Assembly: GCA_018969485.1 (NCBI GenBank)
Contig: JAGWYG010000002.1
Coordinates: forward strand, 1-64,000
DNA from: Chloroflexota bacterium
Lineage (GTDB): Bacteria; Chloroflexota; Chloroflexia; Chloroflexales; Roseiflexaceae
Direction of reading: 5' to 3'
DNA: 64,000 nt
Shown: positions 44,309 through 52,094 of the stretch, in pieces
Layout: each line of letters starts with the position of its first letter
Numbering within the stretch: position 1 is the stretch's first letter
The notes under the pieces: generated by a model
Databases searched by the model: none
What the model saw: the letters and a program-made list of their open reading frames with translations, nothing else
Told to the model about the DNA's origin: nothing
Program-made: the position numbers and the translations under genes

Positions 44309-44768
44309 GCCGGCTCCCTCATGCCACCCGGCCGGTGACCGCTGCAGTATGCCACACCGCCACATCCAGACGCATGCCCGCATCCCGGCGATGGCGCCAC
44401 TCGCGCACCGCGCGGCAGGGGAAGCATGATGCGATGCGCTGATGACGGGCAGCGGTGCCCTCGCGCGGGGCGGCGCGCCGGCGGATGAGCGCCGCGCGGG
44501 TACGCCCGCGCCGGTGGCGGTGCATTGGTGGGGCGCACGCGTACGCCGACGGGCCCGGCGCTCCCGCGCGGCGCGGCAGCGCGACCAGGCATGCGTGCCG
44601 CCGCCGACGCGCGGCATCCGTCTGCGTCACCATGCCACCGCACATGCATCGGCAGCATCCGGCACAGGGGCAGGTCGGGCGCCCTATGGCACCACCGTGC
44701 GAGCGACCGCGAGCGGCAGGGGCACCCGGCCGTGCGTCCAGCCGCAGCGCCCGCCGGGCGACCAGCGT
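44309..44768. other. Gene-free spacer
   Basis: About 460 bp of very GC-rich DNA between two minus-strand genes. I found no convincing open reading frame, promoter or repeat. Short frames crossing it are shadows of neighbouring genes. Confidence 0.5.
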
Positions 44769-46310
44769 TCAGGACGTCACCGCGTGATGTGCGGGGGCGC
44801 GCAGCGTGCGCACGATGGCTACGAGCGCCGCCACCAGCGCCACGCCGAGTGCGGCGGCCGCACCCCACCAGGGGAGCCGGGCCCGATCGTCGGCGACGAT
44901 GCGAAACCCGATGTTCTGCTGCCGCACTGCAATCCGATGCGCCTGGCGGGATGCGCAGCCCGCCGTGACGCCCGGCGTGTCGAAACCACCGCCGCGCACA
45001 ACATCGTCGCCCCCGGCATCGACCCACTCCCACACATTGCCGACGAGGTCGTAGGCGCCTTCACGGCTGGCGCCGCCGGGCAGCCGGCCGACGGCGCCGG
45101 CATCGGCGGCATCGAGCGTGGCGCGGCTGGCGTCCGGCAGCATCGCCCCCCAGGGCTGCGGCTGCCCGTCGCTCGCACATGCCTGCTGCCATTCCGCCTC
45201 GCCCGGCAGCCGCCCGCCCGCCCAAGCCGCGTACTCACGGGCCTGGCGGATCGTGACGTAGACCACCGGCCACCCGGCGTAGGCCGGATCATCGATGCGC
45301 GTGGCATCGTACGGCCGCGTGCAGCCGCGCGCCGCCAGACACGCGGCATATTGCGCGTTGGTCACCTCGGTGCGCGCAATGCGAAACGCCGCCACGCCCG
45401 CGCTCGCCGGCACCTCGACCCAGCCATGATCGACCGCCGGCGCGAGCGCCTGGCTCAGGGCGAACGCCAGCATGACGCCGAGCACGCCCAGCAACACGAC
45501 CAGCGGCGCGACATTCGGACGCTTGATCCTCCGGGTGGAGTCGAGAGAGGGCTTGGTTGGTTCGTCAGGCAAGACGATCGTCGCCTTGCCGGCGGCACGC
45601 GGCAAGAGCTTCCGGAACGCGGCAACGTCCGCCGGGCGGTCATCGGGGCGCAACGCCAGGCCGGCGTCGATCGCAGCACGCCACGGTTCCGGGATTCGAT
45701 CACGGTCCAGCGGCTCGCCACCTGCCCGCTGGCTCGCCATCGGCGGCGGCCGGCCGGTCAGCACGTGGTAGAGCGTCGCGGCGAGGGCGTAGACATCAGA
45801 CCTGGCATCGAGTGACCCTTCAGGTGCATGATAGACAGTCGTCACGCGGCGCGGCACGCCGACGTCGAACAGGAGCAGCCCCCCGTCATCAGCCAGCCAC
45901 AGATTGGCCGGCCTGAGCTCGCCGTGCCACCGCGGCGGTTGCTGCCGGTGCAGGTATTCGAGCACATCGCACAGGGCCGCGGCATAGCGCGCAGCAGCAT
46001 TGGGCTCCGGCGGCGTGCCGTCACGGAGCCGATCGACCATCCGGCGGCCGCATACGTATGCGAAGACCAGATACTGCGATGATCCGACGACAAATGCCTC
46101 GATCATCCTGGGGAGGCTGGCATGGTGCAATGGCTCCAGATCCTGCCGCAGCGTCAGCGCCGACCAGCCGGCAGGCGGGTGATGAATCGCGTCGATGAAG
46201 ACCTCTGCGCCGGCAGGATCGTGCGCACGATACAATGCGGCACCACGCGATGTCTCGAGAACCTGATCAATCGTGTAGCGGCCGAGAGAATCGCCGGGAC
46301 CCGTCATCAT
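44769..46310 (-). CDS. Pseudokinase-formylglycine-generating-enzyme (SUMF1) domain fusion, membrane anchored
   Basis: A 513-residue fusion. Residues about 10-240 have the Ser/Thr-kinase fold (DVLEYLHRQQPPRWHGELRPANLWL, YHAPE, RSDVYALAATLYHVLTGRPP), but catalysis is lost: the ATP lysine site reads VFIDAI, HRD is HGE (129-131), DFG is FDVG (148-151), and there is no glycine-rich loop. A transmembrane helix lies at about 262-285. A SUMF1/FGE-type domain follows (about 290-470) with WVEVPASAGVAAFRIARTEV, GRLPGEAEWQQA and GNVWEW. A last helix is at about 480-503. Most bacterial SUMF1 domains of this kind are not true formylglycine formers, so the outer domain may be a ligand or carbohydrate binder. 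GGGAG precedes ATG 46310. Confidence 0.82.
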   Translation of the reverse strand: MMTGPGDSLGRYTIDQVLETSRGAALYRAHDPAGAEVFIDAIHHPPAGWSALTLRQDLEPLHHASLPRMIEAFVVGSSQYLVFAYVCGRRMVDRLRDGTPPEPNAAARYAAALCDVLEYLHRQQPPRWHGELRPANLWLADDGGLLLFDVGVPRRVTTVYHAPEGSLDARSDVYALAATLYHVLTGRPPPMASQRAGGEPLDRDRIPEPWRAAIDAGLALRPDDRPADVAAFRKLLPRAAGKATIVLPDEPTKPSLDSTRRIKRPNVAPLVVLLGVLGVMLAFALSQALAPAVDHGWVEVPASAGVAAFRIARTEVTNAQYAACLAARGCTRPYDATRIDDPAYAGWPVVYVTIRQAREYAAWAGGRLPGEAEWQQACASDGQPQPWGAMLPDASRATLDAADAGAVGRLPGGASREGAYDLVGNVWEWVDAGGDDVVRGGGFDTPGVTAGCASRQAHRIAVRQQNIGFRIVADDRARLPWWGAAAALGVALVAALVAIVRTLRAPAHHAVTS

Positions 46311-46487
46311 GTCGCTCCCTTCGGATCAATCACCACAGCATCGCACAGCGATGATTGCTTCCATCATAGCAGACCGGTGATCGGATTGGCCATTGCGGCA
46401 CATGCCGCGGCGTCGCCGACCGCAGCGGTGATGCGGCAGATCGCAGCGCCCGGCGCGCGACACGCGCCACACCGCGCGCTGCCGGAG

Positions 46488-46493
46488 TAGAAT
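46488..46493 (+). promoter_or_regulatory. Possible -10 box for the HAS-barrel gene
   Basis: TAGAAT, 39 bases upstream of ATG 46533, without a clear -35. The remaining 46311-46487 between divergent genes shows nothing else. Confidence 0.3.
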
Positions 46494-46532
46494 GAGTGAC
46501 GCAGGGATGGCGCAGACGACAGGAGGCGACAG

Positions 46533-47141
46533 ATGCCACAGCGCATTGGTGAGATCATCGAGGCATCGACGACCGGGTTCGTCAGCGGGGCATACGAGCT
46601 CCTGGCCGCGCCACCCTTCGGCAGCCTGGTGCGGGCGCAGTCGCGCGATCCCGGAACCGTCATCTACGGTCTGGTGTACGATATCCGCACCGGCAGCCGG
46701 GATCCAGGCGGCCGCGCGGCCGTCCGGGGCCGCAGCTATTCCGGTCGCGAGCTCTTCGACGACGAGATCTACCGTGAGCATCCCGACCTGGCCGAAGTCC
46801 TGCAGACCGAATTCACGGCGATCACCGTCGGATTCGGCGCGGGTGGCGCGATAGCGCACCATCTGCCGGCACAACCGCCGCCAGTGCATTACAGCGTGTA
46901 CGGCTGCACGGTCGATGAGCTCTGCCGGTTCAGCGACGCGCACGCCTTCTACCGAACGGTCCTCGCGGCATCACAACTGCCGGCCGACGAACTGATCGCC
47001 GCAGCCGTTCGGGCCGCCGCCGCAGTCCACGCGGATGCCGCTGCGTACCGCGTTCGCGCCGGCCGTGCGCTGGCCGCCCTGCTGGCCGATGACCACGGGC
47101 GGCTGCGCGCGATCCTGCAGCGCATCGCACCGCTGCATTGA
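46533..47141 (+). CDS. HAS-barrel-like conserved protein of unknown function
   Basis: A 202-residue protein. The N-terminal part (RIGEIIEASTTGFVSGAYEL, then FGSLVRAQ and VIYGLVYDI) has the look of a HAS barrel, the beta-barrel shared by HerA helicases and F1 ATP synthase subunits. It continues with FDDEIYREHPDLAEVLQTEF, VHYSVYGCTVDEL and a helical end. Similar stand-alone proteins occur in Cyanobacteria and Chloroflexota beside nuclease or helicase genes; none is adjacent here. AGGAGG lies six bases before ATG 46533. The family assignment is from the pattern, not a search. Confidence 0.68.
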   Translation: MPQRIGEIIEASTTGFVSGAYELLAAPPFGSLVRAQSRDPGTVIYGLVYDIRTGSRDPGGRAAVRGRSYSGRELFDDEIYREHPDLAEVLQTEFTAITVGFGAGGAIAHHLPAQPPPVHYSVYGCTVDELCRFSDAHAFYRTVLAASQLPADELIAAAVRAAAAVHADAAAYRVRAGRALAALLADDHGRLRAILQRIAPLH

Positions 47142-47323
47142 GCGACGCCAGCAGGGCTGCCGCCGGCGACGCCCGTCACGGTTCGGCGTCGGGCGCGGTC
47201 AATAGCTATCCACCGATCGCGGCAGTCGGCGTCCGGAGATGGGCGCGGGGCGCCGTGGCCGAACGCCGGCGCGGGGCGAGGCGTTCAGCGGGCGAGGCAG
47301 GCCCGCACAGCACGAGGAGCACC

Positions 47324-47995
47324 GTGGCCGCACCGACGCTGATCATCGTCCATCCACAGCCGCTGGTCCGCACCGAACTCACGGCGCGCGCCGTACGCAG
47401 CGGCGCCGCGCGCGTCGTCGGATCGGCCGGGCACGCGCATCACGCCATCCGGCTGGTCCACCGCCATGCGCCCGACGTGCTCGTCATCGCCGCGGCGCTG
47501 CCGGGCGTCAGCGGGCTGACCGTTGTCAATGCCGTGCGGCACGACCTGCCGGCGCTCCGCGCGATCCTGTTGCATCAGCAGCCGACGCCGTGGGAACTGG
47601 CGGCAGCCGCGCGTGCCGGCATCGCCGCGTGGGTACCGCCGCTCCCGGGCGACGCACTGCCAGCAGCGATTCAGACCGTCATCGCCGGCCGCTGGCCGAT
47701 CCTCGAGAACCTGCGCGTCGCGCCGTGGGTGCTCTGGCAGCTGTGCATCACCGCGCGCGACGCGCCCGATCCGCTGGCGCCGCATGAACGGAGCATCCTG
47801 TGCGGCATCGCCGCCGGGCAGAGCGACCGACAGATCGCCGCAGCGACGGCGCTCAGCCTGGCAGCCGTCAAAGTCCGCGCCGGCACCCTGCGGCGGCGTC
47901 TGCAGGCATCAAGCCGGCGCCGCGCGATCGTGCACGCCAGGGCATGGGGCCTGCTCGGCAGCGAGGCAGCCGAACGAAGTCAGACAGGAGGATAG
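47324..47995 (+). CDS. NarL/LuxR-type regulator with a degenerate receiver domain
   Basis: A 223-residue protein starting at GTG 47324, which has GAGGAG five bases upstream; earlier in-frame starts lack a site. Residues about 1-120 follow a receiver fold, but the phospho-acceptor position reads VLVIAAALPGVSGL, with Ala where DxxMPG would have Asp, and the N-terminal acidic pair is missing (IIVHPQPLV). The C-terminal helix-turn-helix (about 150-205) reads LAPHERSILCGIAAGQSDRQIAAATALSLAAVKVRAGTL. It probably binds DNA without phosphorylation. The hyuA-type gene starts two bases after the stop. Confidence 0.75.
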   Translation: MAAPTLIIVHPQPLVRTELTARAVRSGAARVVGSAGHAHHAIRLVHRHAPDVLVIAAALPGVSGLTVVNAVRHDLPALRAILLHQQPTPWELAAAARAGIAAWVPPLPGDALPAAIQTVIAGRWPILENLRVAPWVLWQLCITARDAPDPLAPHERSILCGIAAGQSDRQIAAATALSLAAVKVRAGTLRRRLQASSRRRAIVHARAWGLLGSEAAERSQTGG

Positions 47996-47997
47996 TC

Positions 47998-50067
47998 ATG
48001 GGCGACATGCTCGGCATCGATATCGGCGGCACCTTCACCGACTTCGTGTTGGTACGGGCGGGGCGCATCACCATCTTCAAGCGGCTCAGCAGCCCCGACG
48101 ACCCGGCGCGCGCCCTGATCGACGGCGTCGCCAGCATCGGCGCGCCGCCGCTGGTCATTCACGGCACCACCGTCGCCACCAACGCACTGCTCGAGCGTCA
48201 CGGCGCCGCCACCGCGCTGGTCACCACCGTCGGGTTTGCCGACGTCCTCGAAATCGGCCGGGGAGATCGTCAGTCGCTGTACGATCTGGCAGTTCATCGT
48301 GCGCCGCCGCTCGTGCCGCGCCCCTGGCGGCTCGAGATCGCCGGCCGGCGCGCCGCCGACGGTCACGAAGTCGAGCCGATTCCGCCCGCAGCGCTCGACG
48401 ATCTGATCGCCCGGGTGCGGGCGCTGCCTGTTGCATCGCTCGCCATCTGCCTGCTCCACGGCGACGCCGATCCAACCCACGAGCGTGCGGTAGCGCAGGC
48501 GCTGCGCCACGCGCTGCCGCAGCTTGCCATCTCACCGGCCCACGCCATCGCCGCCGAGCCGCGCGAATACGAGCGCACCAGCACCGCCGTCGTGAATGCC
48601 TACCTCATGCCCCTGCTCGACCAGTACATCGCCCGGCTGAGCGCAGCGCTCGGCGCGCTCGGCGTCCGGTCGCTGCGCATCATGAGCTCGGACGGCGGCG
48701 CGATGGGGCCGGCGACGGCGCGCGCCCTGCCGGCGCGCGCGACGCTGTCGGGCCCTGCCGGCGGGCTGGTCGCCGCGCATCATCTGGCACGGCGTGCCGG
48801 CTTCCGGCGGATCATCAGCTTCGACATGGGCGGCACCTCGACCGACGTCGCCTGGTGTGCCGACGGGCTGCCGCGCAGCGCGGCATCGGCCGTCGGTGGG
48901 CTGCCAGTGAGTCTGCCCGCCCTCGACATCCACACCGTAGGCGCCGGCGGCGGCTCGCTCGCGCGCCTCGACGCCGGCGGGGCGCTGCGCGTCGGGCCCG
49001 AGAGCGCCGGCGCAGACCCCGGCCCGGCATGTCACGGGCGCGGCACGCGCCCGACCGTCACCGACGCCAACCTGCTGCTCGGCCGGCTACAGCCCGATGA
49101 TTTTCTCGGCGGTGCGCTGCGGCTGGATCCGGCGCGGGCAGCGGCAGCCTTCGCACCGCTGGCAGCAGCGCTCGGCGGCACCCCCGATGGCGCGCTCGCG
49201 CTGCGGCGCGCCGCGCTCGGCGTGATCCGCGTCGCCGATGCCGCGATGGAGCGTGCCATCCGCCAGATCACCATCGAGCGGGGCGAAGACCCGCGCGATG
49301 CCACCCTGGTCGCCTTCGGTGGGGCCGGCCCGCTGCACGCCGCAGCGCTGGCGACGGCGCTGCGCATTCCCCGGGTGCTGGTACCGCGCCACCCCGGCGT
49401 CCTCTCGGCGCTCGGCATGGTGCTGGCCGACGTGACGCGCGCCGCCGCGGTGACGATGCTGCGACCCCTCGCCGCGCTCCGGGCCGCAGACATCGCACAG
49501 CAGATCGCGGCGCTGGCGCAGCCGCTGCGTCAGGCGCTGGTGGCCGACGGTGCGCCCGAATCGGCGATCAGCTTCGAGGCCGAGCTCGACATGCGCTATC
49601 AGGGGCAGTCGTACGAACTTGCCACGCCGCTGGAGCTCGATCCGCAGCTCGACACCACCACGGTGGCGCTCCAGCAATCCGCCGCCTGGTTCCACCAGCA
49701 CCACGAGCGGCGCTACGGCCACCGACGCGACGAGCACCCCCTCGAAGTCGTGACGCTGCGCCTGCGGGCGCGGGCGCCCCAGCCCGACGCGCCGGCGGCC
49801 ACCGCAGCGCCCGCCGCCACGCTCCCCGAGCCGATACGCATCATCGATGCGGTGCTCGACCCGGTCACCGGCGAGCTCGCCGCCGTGCCGGTCTACCAGC
49901 GCGACGCGCTCGGCGTCGGCGCCACGCTCATCGGCGGCGCCGTCGTGGTCCAGCTCGACGCCACCACGATCGTGCCGTCCGGCTGGATCGCGCGGGTCGA
50001 TTCCGCGCTCAACCTGGTGCTGTCGCGGGCAGACGCGGCACCAGCGCAGGCGGACGGTGCGCGGTGA
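47998..50067 (+). CDS. Hydantoinase/oxoprolinase family protein, HyuA type
   Basis: A 689-residue ATP-dependent hydrolase subunit related to N-methylhydantoinase A, 5-oxoprolinase and acetophenone carboxylase. Landmarks are DIGGTFTDF at the N-terminus, HGTTVATNALLER, SFDMGGTSTDV, GAGGGSLARLD, ESAGADPGPACHGRG and VAFGGAGPLHA. Partner HyuB-type subunits are usually next door, but none is present; a HAS-barrel and a LuxR-type gene lie upstream instead. ATG 47998 follows AGGAGGA, two bases after the regulator stop, so they are probably co-transcribed. Confidence 0.88.
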   Translation: MGDMLGIDIGGTFTDFVLVRAGRITIFKRLSSPDDPARALIDGVASIGAPPLVIHGTTVATNALLERHGAATALVTTVGFADVLEIGRGDRQSLYDLAVHRAPPLVPRPWRLEIAGRRAADGHEVEPIPPAALDDLIARVRALPVASLAICLLHGDADPTHERAVAQALRHALPQLAISPAHAIAAEPREYERTSTAVVNAYLMPLLDQYIARLSAALGALGVRSLRIMSSDGGAMGPATARALPARATLSGPAGGLVAAHHLARRAGFRRIISFDMGGTSTDVAWCADGLPRSAASAVGGLPVSLPALDIHTVGAGGGSLARLDAGGALRVGPESAGADPGPACHGRGTRPTVTDANLLLGRLQPDDFLGGALRLDPARAAAAFAPLAAALGGTPDGALALRRAALGVIRVADAAMERAIRQITIERGEDPRDATLVAFGGAGPLHAAALATALRIPRVLVPRHPGVLSALGMVLADVTRAAAVTMLRPLAALRAADIAQQIAALAQPLRQALVADGAPESAISFEAELDMRYQGQSYELATPLELDPQLDTTTVALQQSAAWFHQHHERRYGHRRDEHPLEVVTLRLRARAPQPDAPAATAAPAATLPEPIRIIDAVLDPVTGELAAVPVYQRDALGVGATLIGGAVVVQLDATTIVPSGWIARVDSALNLVLSRADAAPAQADGAR

Positions 50068-50104
50068 GACCCGCTGCCAGCGCGCACAGACCAGGCATGC
50101 CGCA

Positions 50105-50494
50105 TCAGCGGCGGCGCCGCAGCACCAGCCAGATCCCCGCCACCACCAGCACCAGCGGCAGCGCAATCCGTCCGATCGGCGCGCTCGCCACCAGGCTGAT
50201 CATGAGCGCCACACCGATCAGCAGCAGGATCTGGCCCAGCCAGCGCTGGCGCTGGGTGAACTGCTCATCGCCGGCGGCTGCCGTCTGCGCCAGCAGCCGG
50301 CGCGCCGTCGCACCCGGCGTGATGATCCACAGCATCGGATAGAGCACGATCCCCGGGCCAGCGAAGCACAGCATCACAAACGCCAGGCGGATGAAGACCG
50401 GATTGATCCGGACATACTCGGCAATACCGCCGGCAACCCCAGCGATGACGCGGTCATCGCGGCTGCGCATGAGACGTGGGACGAGCGGATCCAT
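50105..50494 (-). CDS. PspC-domain membrane protein
   Basis: A 129-residue protein with a PspC domain (about 8-65: RLMRSRDDRVIAGVAGGIAEY, then RLAFVMLCFAGPGIVLYPMLWIITP) and two further hydrophobic helices at the C-terminus. PspC proteins sense membrane stress and can partner with DNA-binding or phage-shock proteins, but none is adjacent. ATG 50494 follows GGGAG by seven bases; the longer open frame has no binding site. Convergent with the hyuA-type gene, 37 bp apart. Confidence 0.85.
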   Translation of the reverse strand: MDPLVPRLMRSRDDRVIAGVAGGIAEYVRINPVFIRLAFVMLCFAGPGIVLYPMLWIITPGATARRLLAQTAAAGDEQFTQRQRWLGQILLLIGVALMISLVASAPIGRIALPLVLVVAGIWLVLRRRR

Positions 50495-50620
50495 CTCGTG
50501 CTCCCTGGACGCTACCTGCGCCAGCCGCCGCCGCCCACACGGCAGCCGGCCGGCGCGATCAACCGAACTCATCACCGCTGAGACGCCGTCATCGCGCAGC
50601 CGGTTGCGACCGCATCATGC

Positions 50621-50626
50621 TATACT
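50621..50626 (+). promoter_or_regulatory. Possible -10 box for the gene at 50675
   Basis: TATACT lies 48 bases before ATG 50675. A TTGCGA further upstream is too close (11 bp) to serve as its -35. Confidence 0.35.
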
Positions 50627-50674
50627 CTGTCGCAGGGAGTTCCGCCGCGGCAATCCCGGGGCATCGGAGGCACG

Positions 50675-51811
50675 ATGGCACACGAAGCACGCCGCATCCA
50701 GTTTCCGCCGGTCGTGAGCGACGCGGTGATGGTCGTCGAGCGTCACCTGCCCGCGCGCGCCGAAGCCTTCATCGAAGTCGGCCAGCCCGTCACCCCCGAC
50801 GACCCCATCGCCCACGTGCGGCGCACGCCACCGCTGCACCGGCTCGCCGTCGCGCGGCAGATCGGCATCGACCCTGGCGACTTGCCGGGCGCGCTCGAGG
50901 TCGAGGTCGGCGACACCATCGAGGAAGGCACCGTCCTCGCCCGTGCCGGCTGGCCGATCGCGCGCACCTTCCGGGCGCCATTTCCCGGCATCATCGGCGC
51001 CATCGACGACATCACCGGATACCTCACCATCGTCGGCCGCCCGTCGATCAGCGACATCACCGCGCGCGTGCGCGGCACCATCGTCGAGCGCAGCCCGACC
51101 GGCGTCCGCATCGAGTCTGTCGCCGCGCACGTGATGGGGGCATTCGCCATCGGGCGCGAGTGCAGCGGGCCCCTGCGCATCATCGCGCGTCAGGCCGGCG
51201 ATCATCTCGACGTCGAGGCCATCGACGAGCACTGCCGCGGCACGCTCATCGTCGGCGGCAGCGGCGTCAGCGCCGCCGCCGTCCGGGCCGCACGGCTGCT
51301 CGGCGCACGCGGCATCATCGTCGGCGGCATCGATGCCGACGTCCTGGCCGAACTCCTCGGCGTCCGCCGCGTCGACATCCGCGACATCGCCCGTGGCATC
51401 TGCCGCATCCCGGGCGACGGCGACCCCTTCACCCTGATCGTCGTCGAAGGCTTCGGCGAGCGTGCGATGATGCAGGCCGCCTTCGACGTCCTGACGCTCC
51501 ACCAGCGACACGACACCTTCGTCGACGTGCCAGTACCATCAGCGGGTGAGCCAGGCCGGCCGCGCATCATCATTCCGCTCGCCGCGCGCACCGCCATGAC
51601 GCGGCCCAACGCCCAGCGCGCCGCCCTGCGCCAGGGCGCCGTGGTCCGCCTGCTCAACCCCGAGCATCTCGGCATGCAGGCGCGCGTGCGTGCCGTACCG
51701 CTCCAGCCCGGGCGCAGCGGCGCGCGCGTCCGCACCGCGCTCGTCCATCTGGTCTGCGATGACGGCAGCATGCTGACCGTACCGCAGTCAGCGATCGAGG
51801 TCATCGGATGA
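50675..51811 (+). CDS. Conserved hypothetical protein with barrel-sandwich-hybrid-like and KOW-like segments
   Basis: A 378-residue soluble protein. Two segments have the look of a barrel-sandwich hybrid (biotinyl/RnfC-like) fold: FIEVGQPVTPDDPIAHV near 32-48 and EVEVGDTIEEGTVLARAG near 75-92. A central part (about 180-290) has a Rossmann-like flavour: GTLIVGGSGVSAAAVRAARLLGARGIIVGGID. The C-terminus (about 310-378, LRQGAVVRLLNPEHLGMQARV) resembles a KOW/SH3 barrel. No signal peptide or membrane helices. GGAGG precedes the ATG. It lies just upstream of the ATP synthase operon but has its own -10 box and stop. Function unknown. Confidence 0.72.
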   Translation: MAHEARRIQFPPVVSDAVMVVERHLPARAEAFIEVGQPVTPDDPIAHVRRTPPLHRLAVARQIGIDPGDLPGALEVEVGDTIEEGTVLARAGWPIARTFRAPFPGIIGAIDDITGYLTIVGRPSISDITARVRGTIVERSPTGVRIESVAAHVMGAFAIGRECSGPLRIIARQAGDHLDVEAIDEHCRGTLIVGGSGVSAAAVRAARLLGARGIIVGGIDADVLAELLGVRRVDIRDIARGICRIPGDGDPFTLIVVEGFGERAMMQAAFDVLTLHQRHDTFVDVPVPSAGEPGRPRIIIPLAARTAMTRPNAQRAALRQGAVVRLLNPEHLGMQARVRAVPLQPGRSGARVRTALVHLVCDDGSMLTVPQSAIEVIG

Positions 51812-51956
51812 CCCACGCGCGACCGGCACACATCCACCCGCAGCGGCACCACGTAGAGCACAGTATGGTCGACAGGCGGCCGCGGGCACGCACGCCGCGC
51901 ATCGCAGGCAGCAGCGCCGCGCGGGTCCGCGCGGCAGATGTCACGATGTCTCACGG

Positions 51957-51985
51957 TTGCACCACTTCTGCCCATATGCTATACT
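51957..51985 (+). promoter_or_regulatory. Promoter of the ATP synthase operon
   Basis: TTGCAC (51957-51962), a 17-bp spacer and TATACT (51980-51985). Transcription would start near 51992, giving a leader of about 100 bases before atpB. Confidence 0.8.
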
Positions 51986-52094
51986 CGCGGCGCGGTATCG
52001 CAACCGTGCGAGCCGCCCGAGCACACCGACGAGCGGTGACCGGAGTCGCCCAACGCACGGCGAGACGTTCTCGTGAATACGGAGGGGGGAAGCG

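Noticed and set aside
44442-45815. 457-residue plus-strand frame opposite the pseudokinase-FGE gene
   Set aside because: Antisense to a gene with clear kinase-fold and SUMF1 motifs; Arg/Gly/His-rich shadow.
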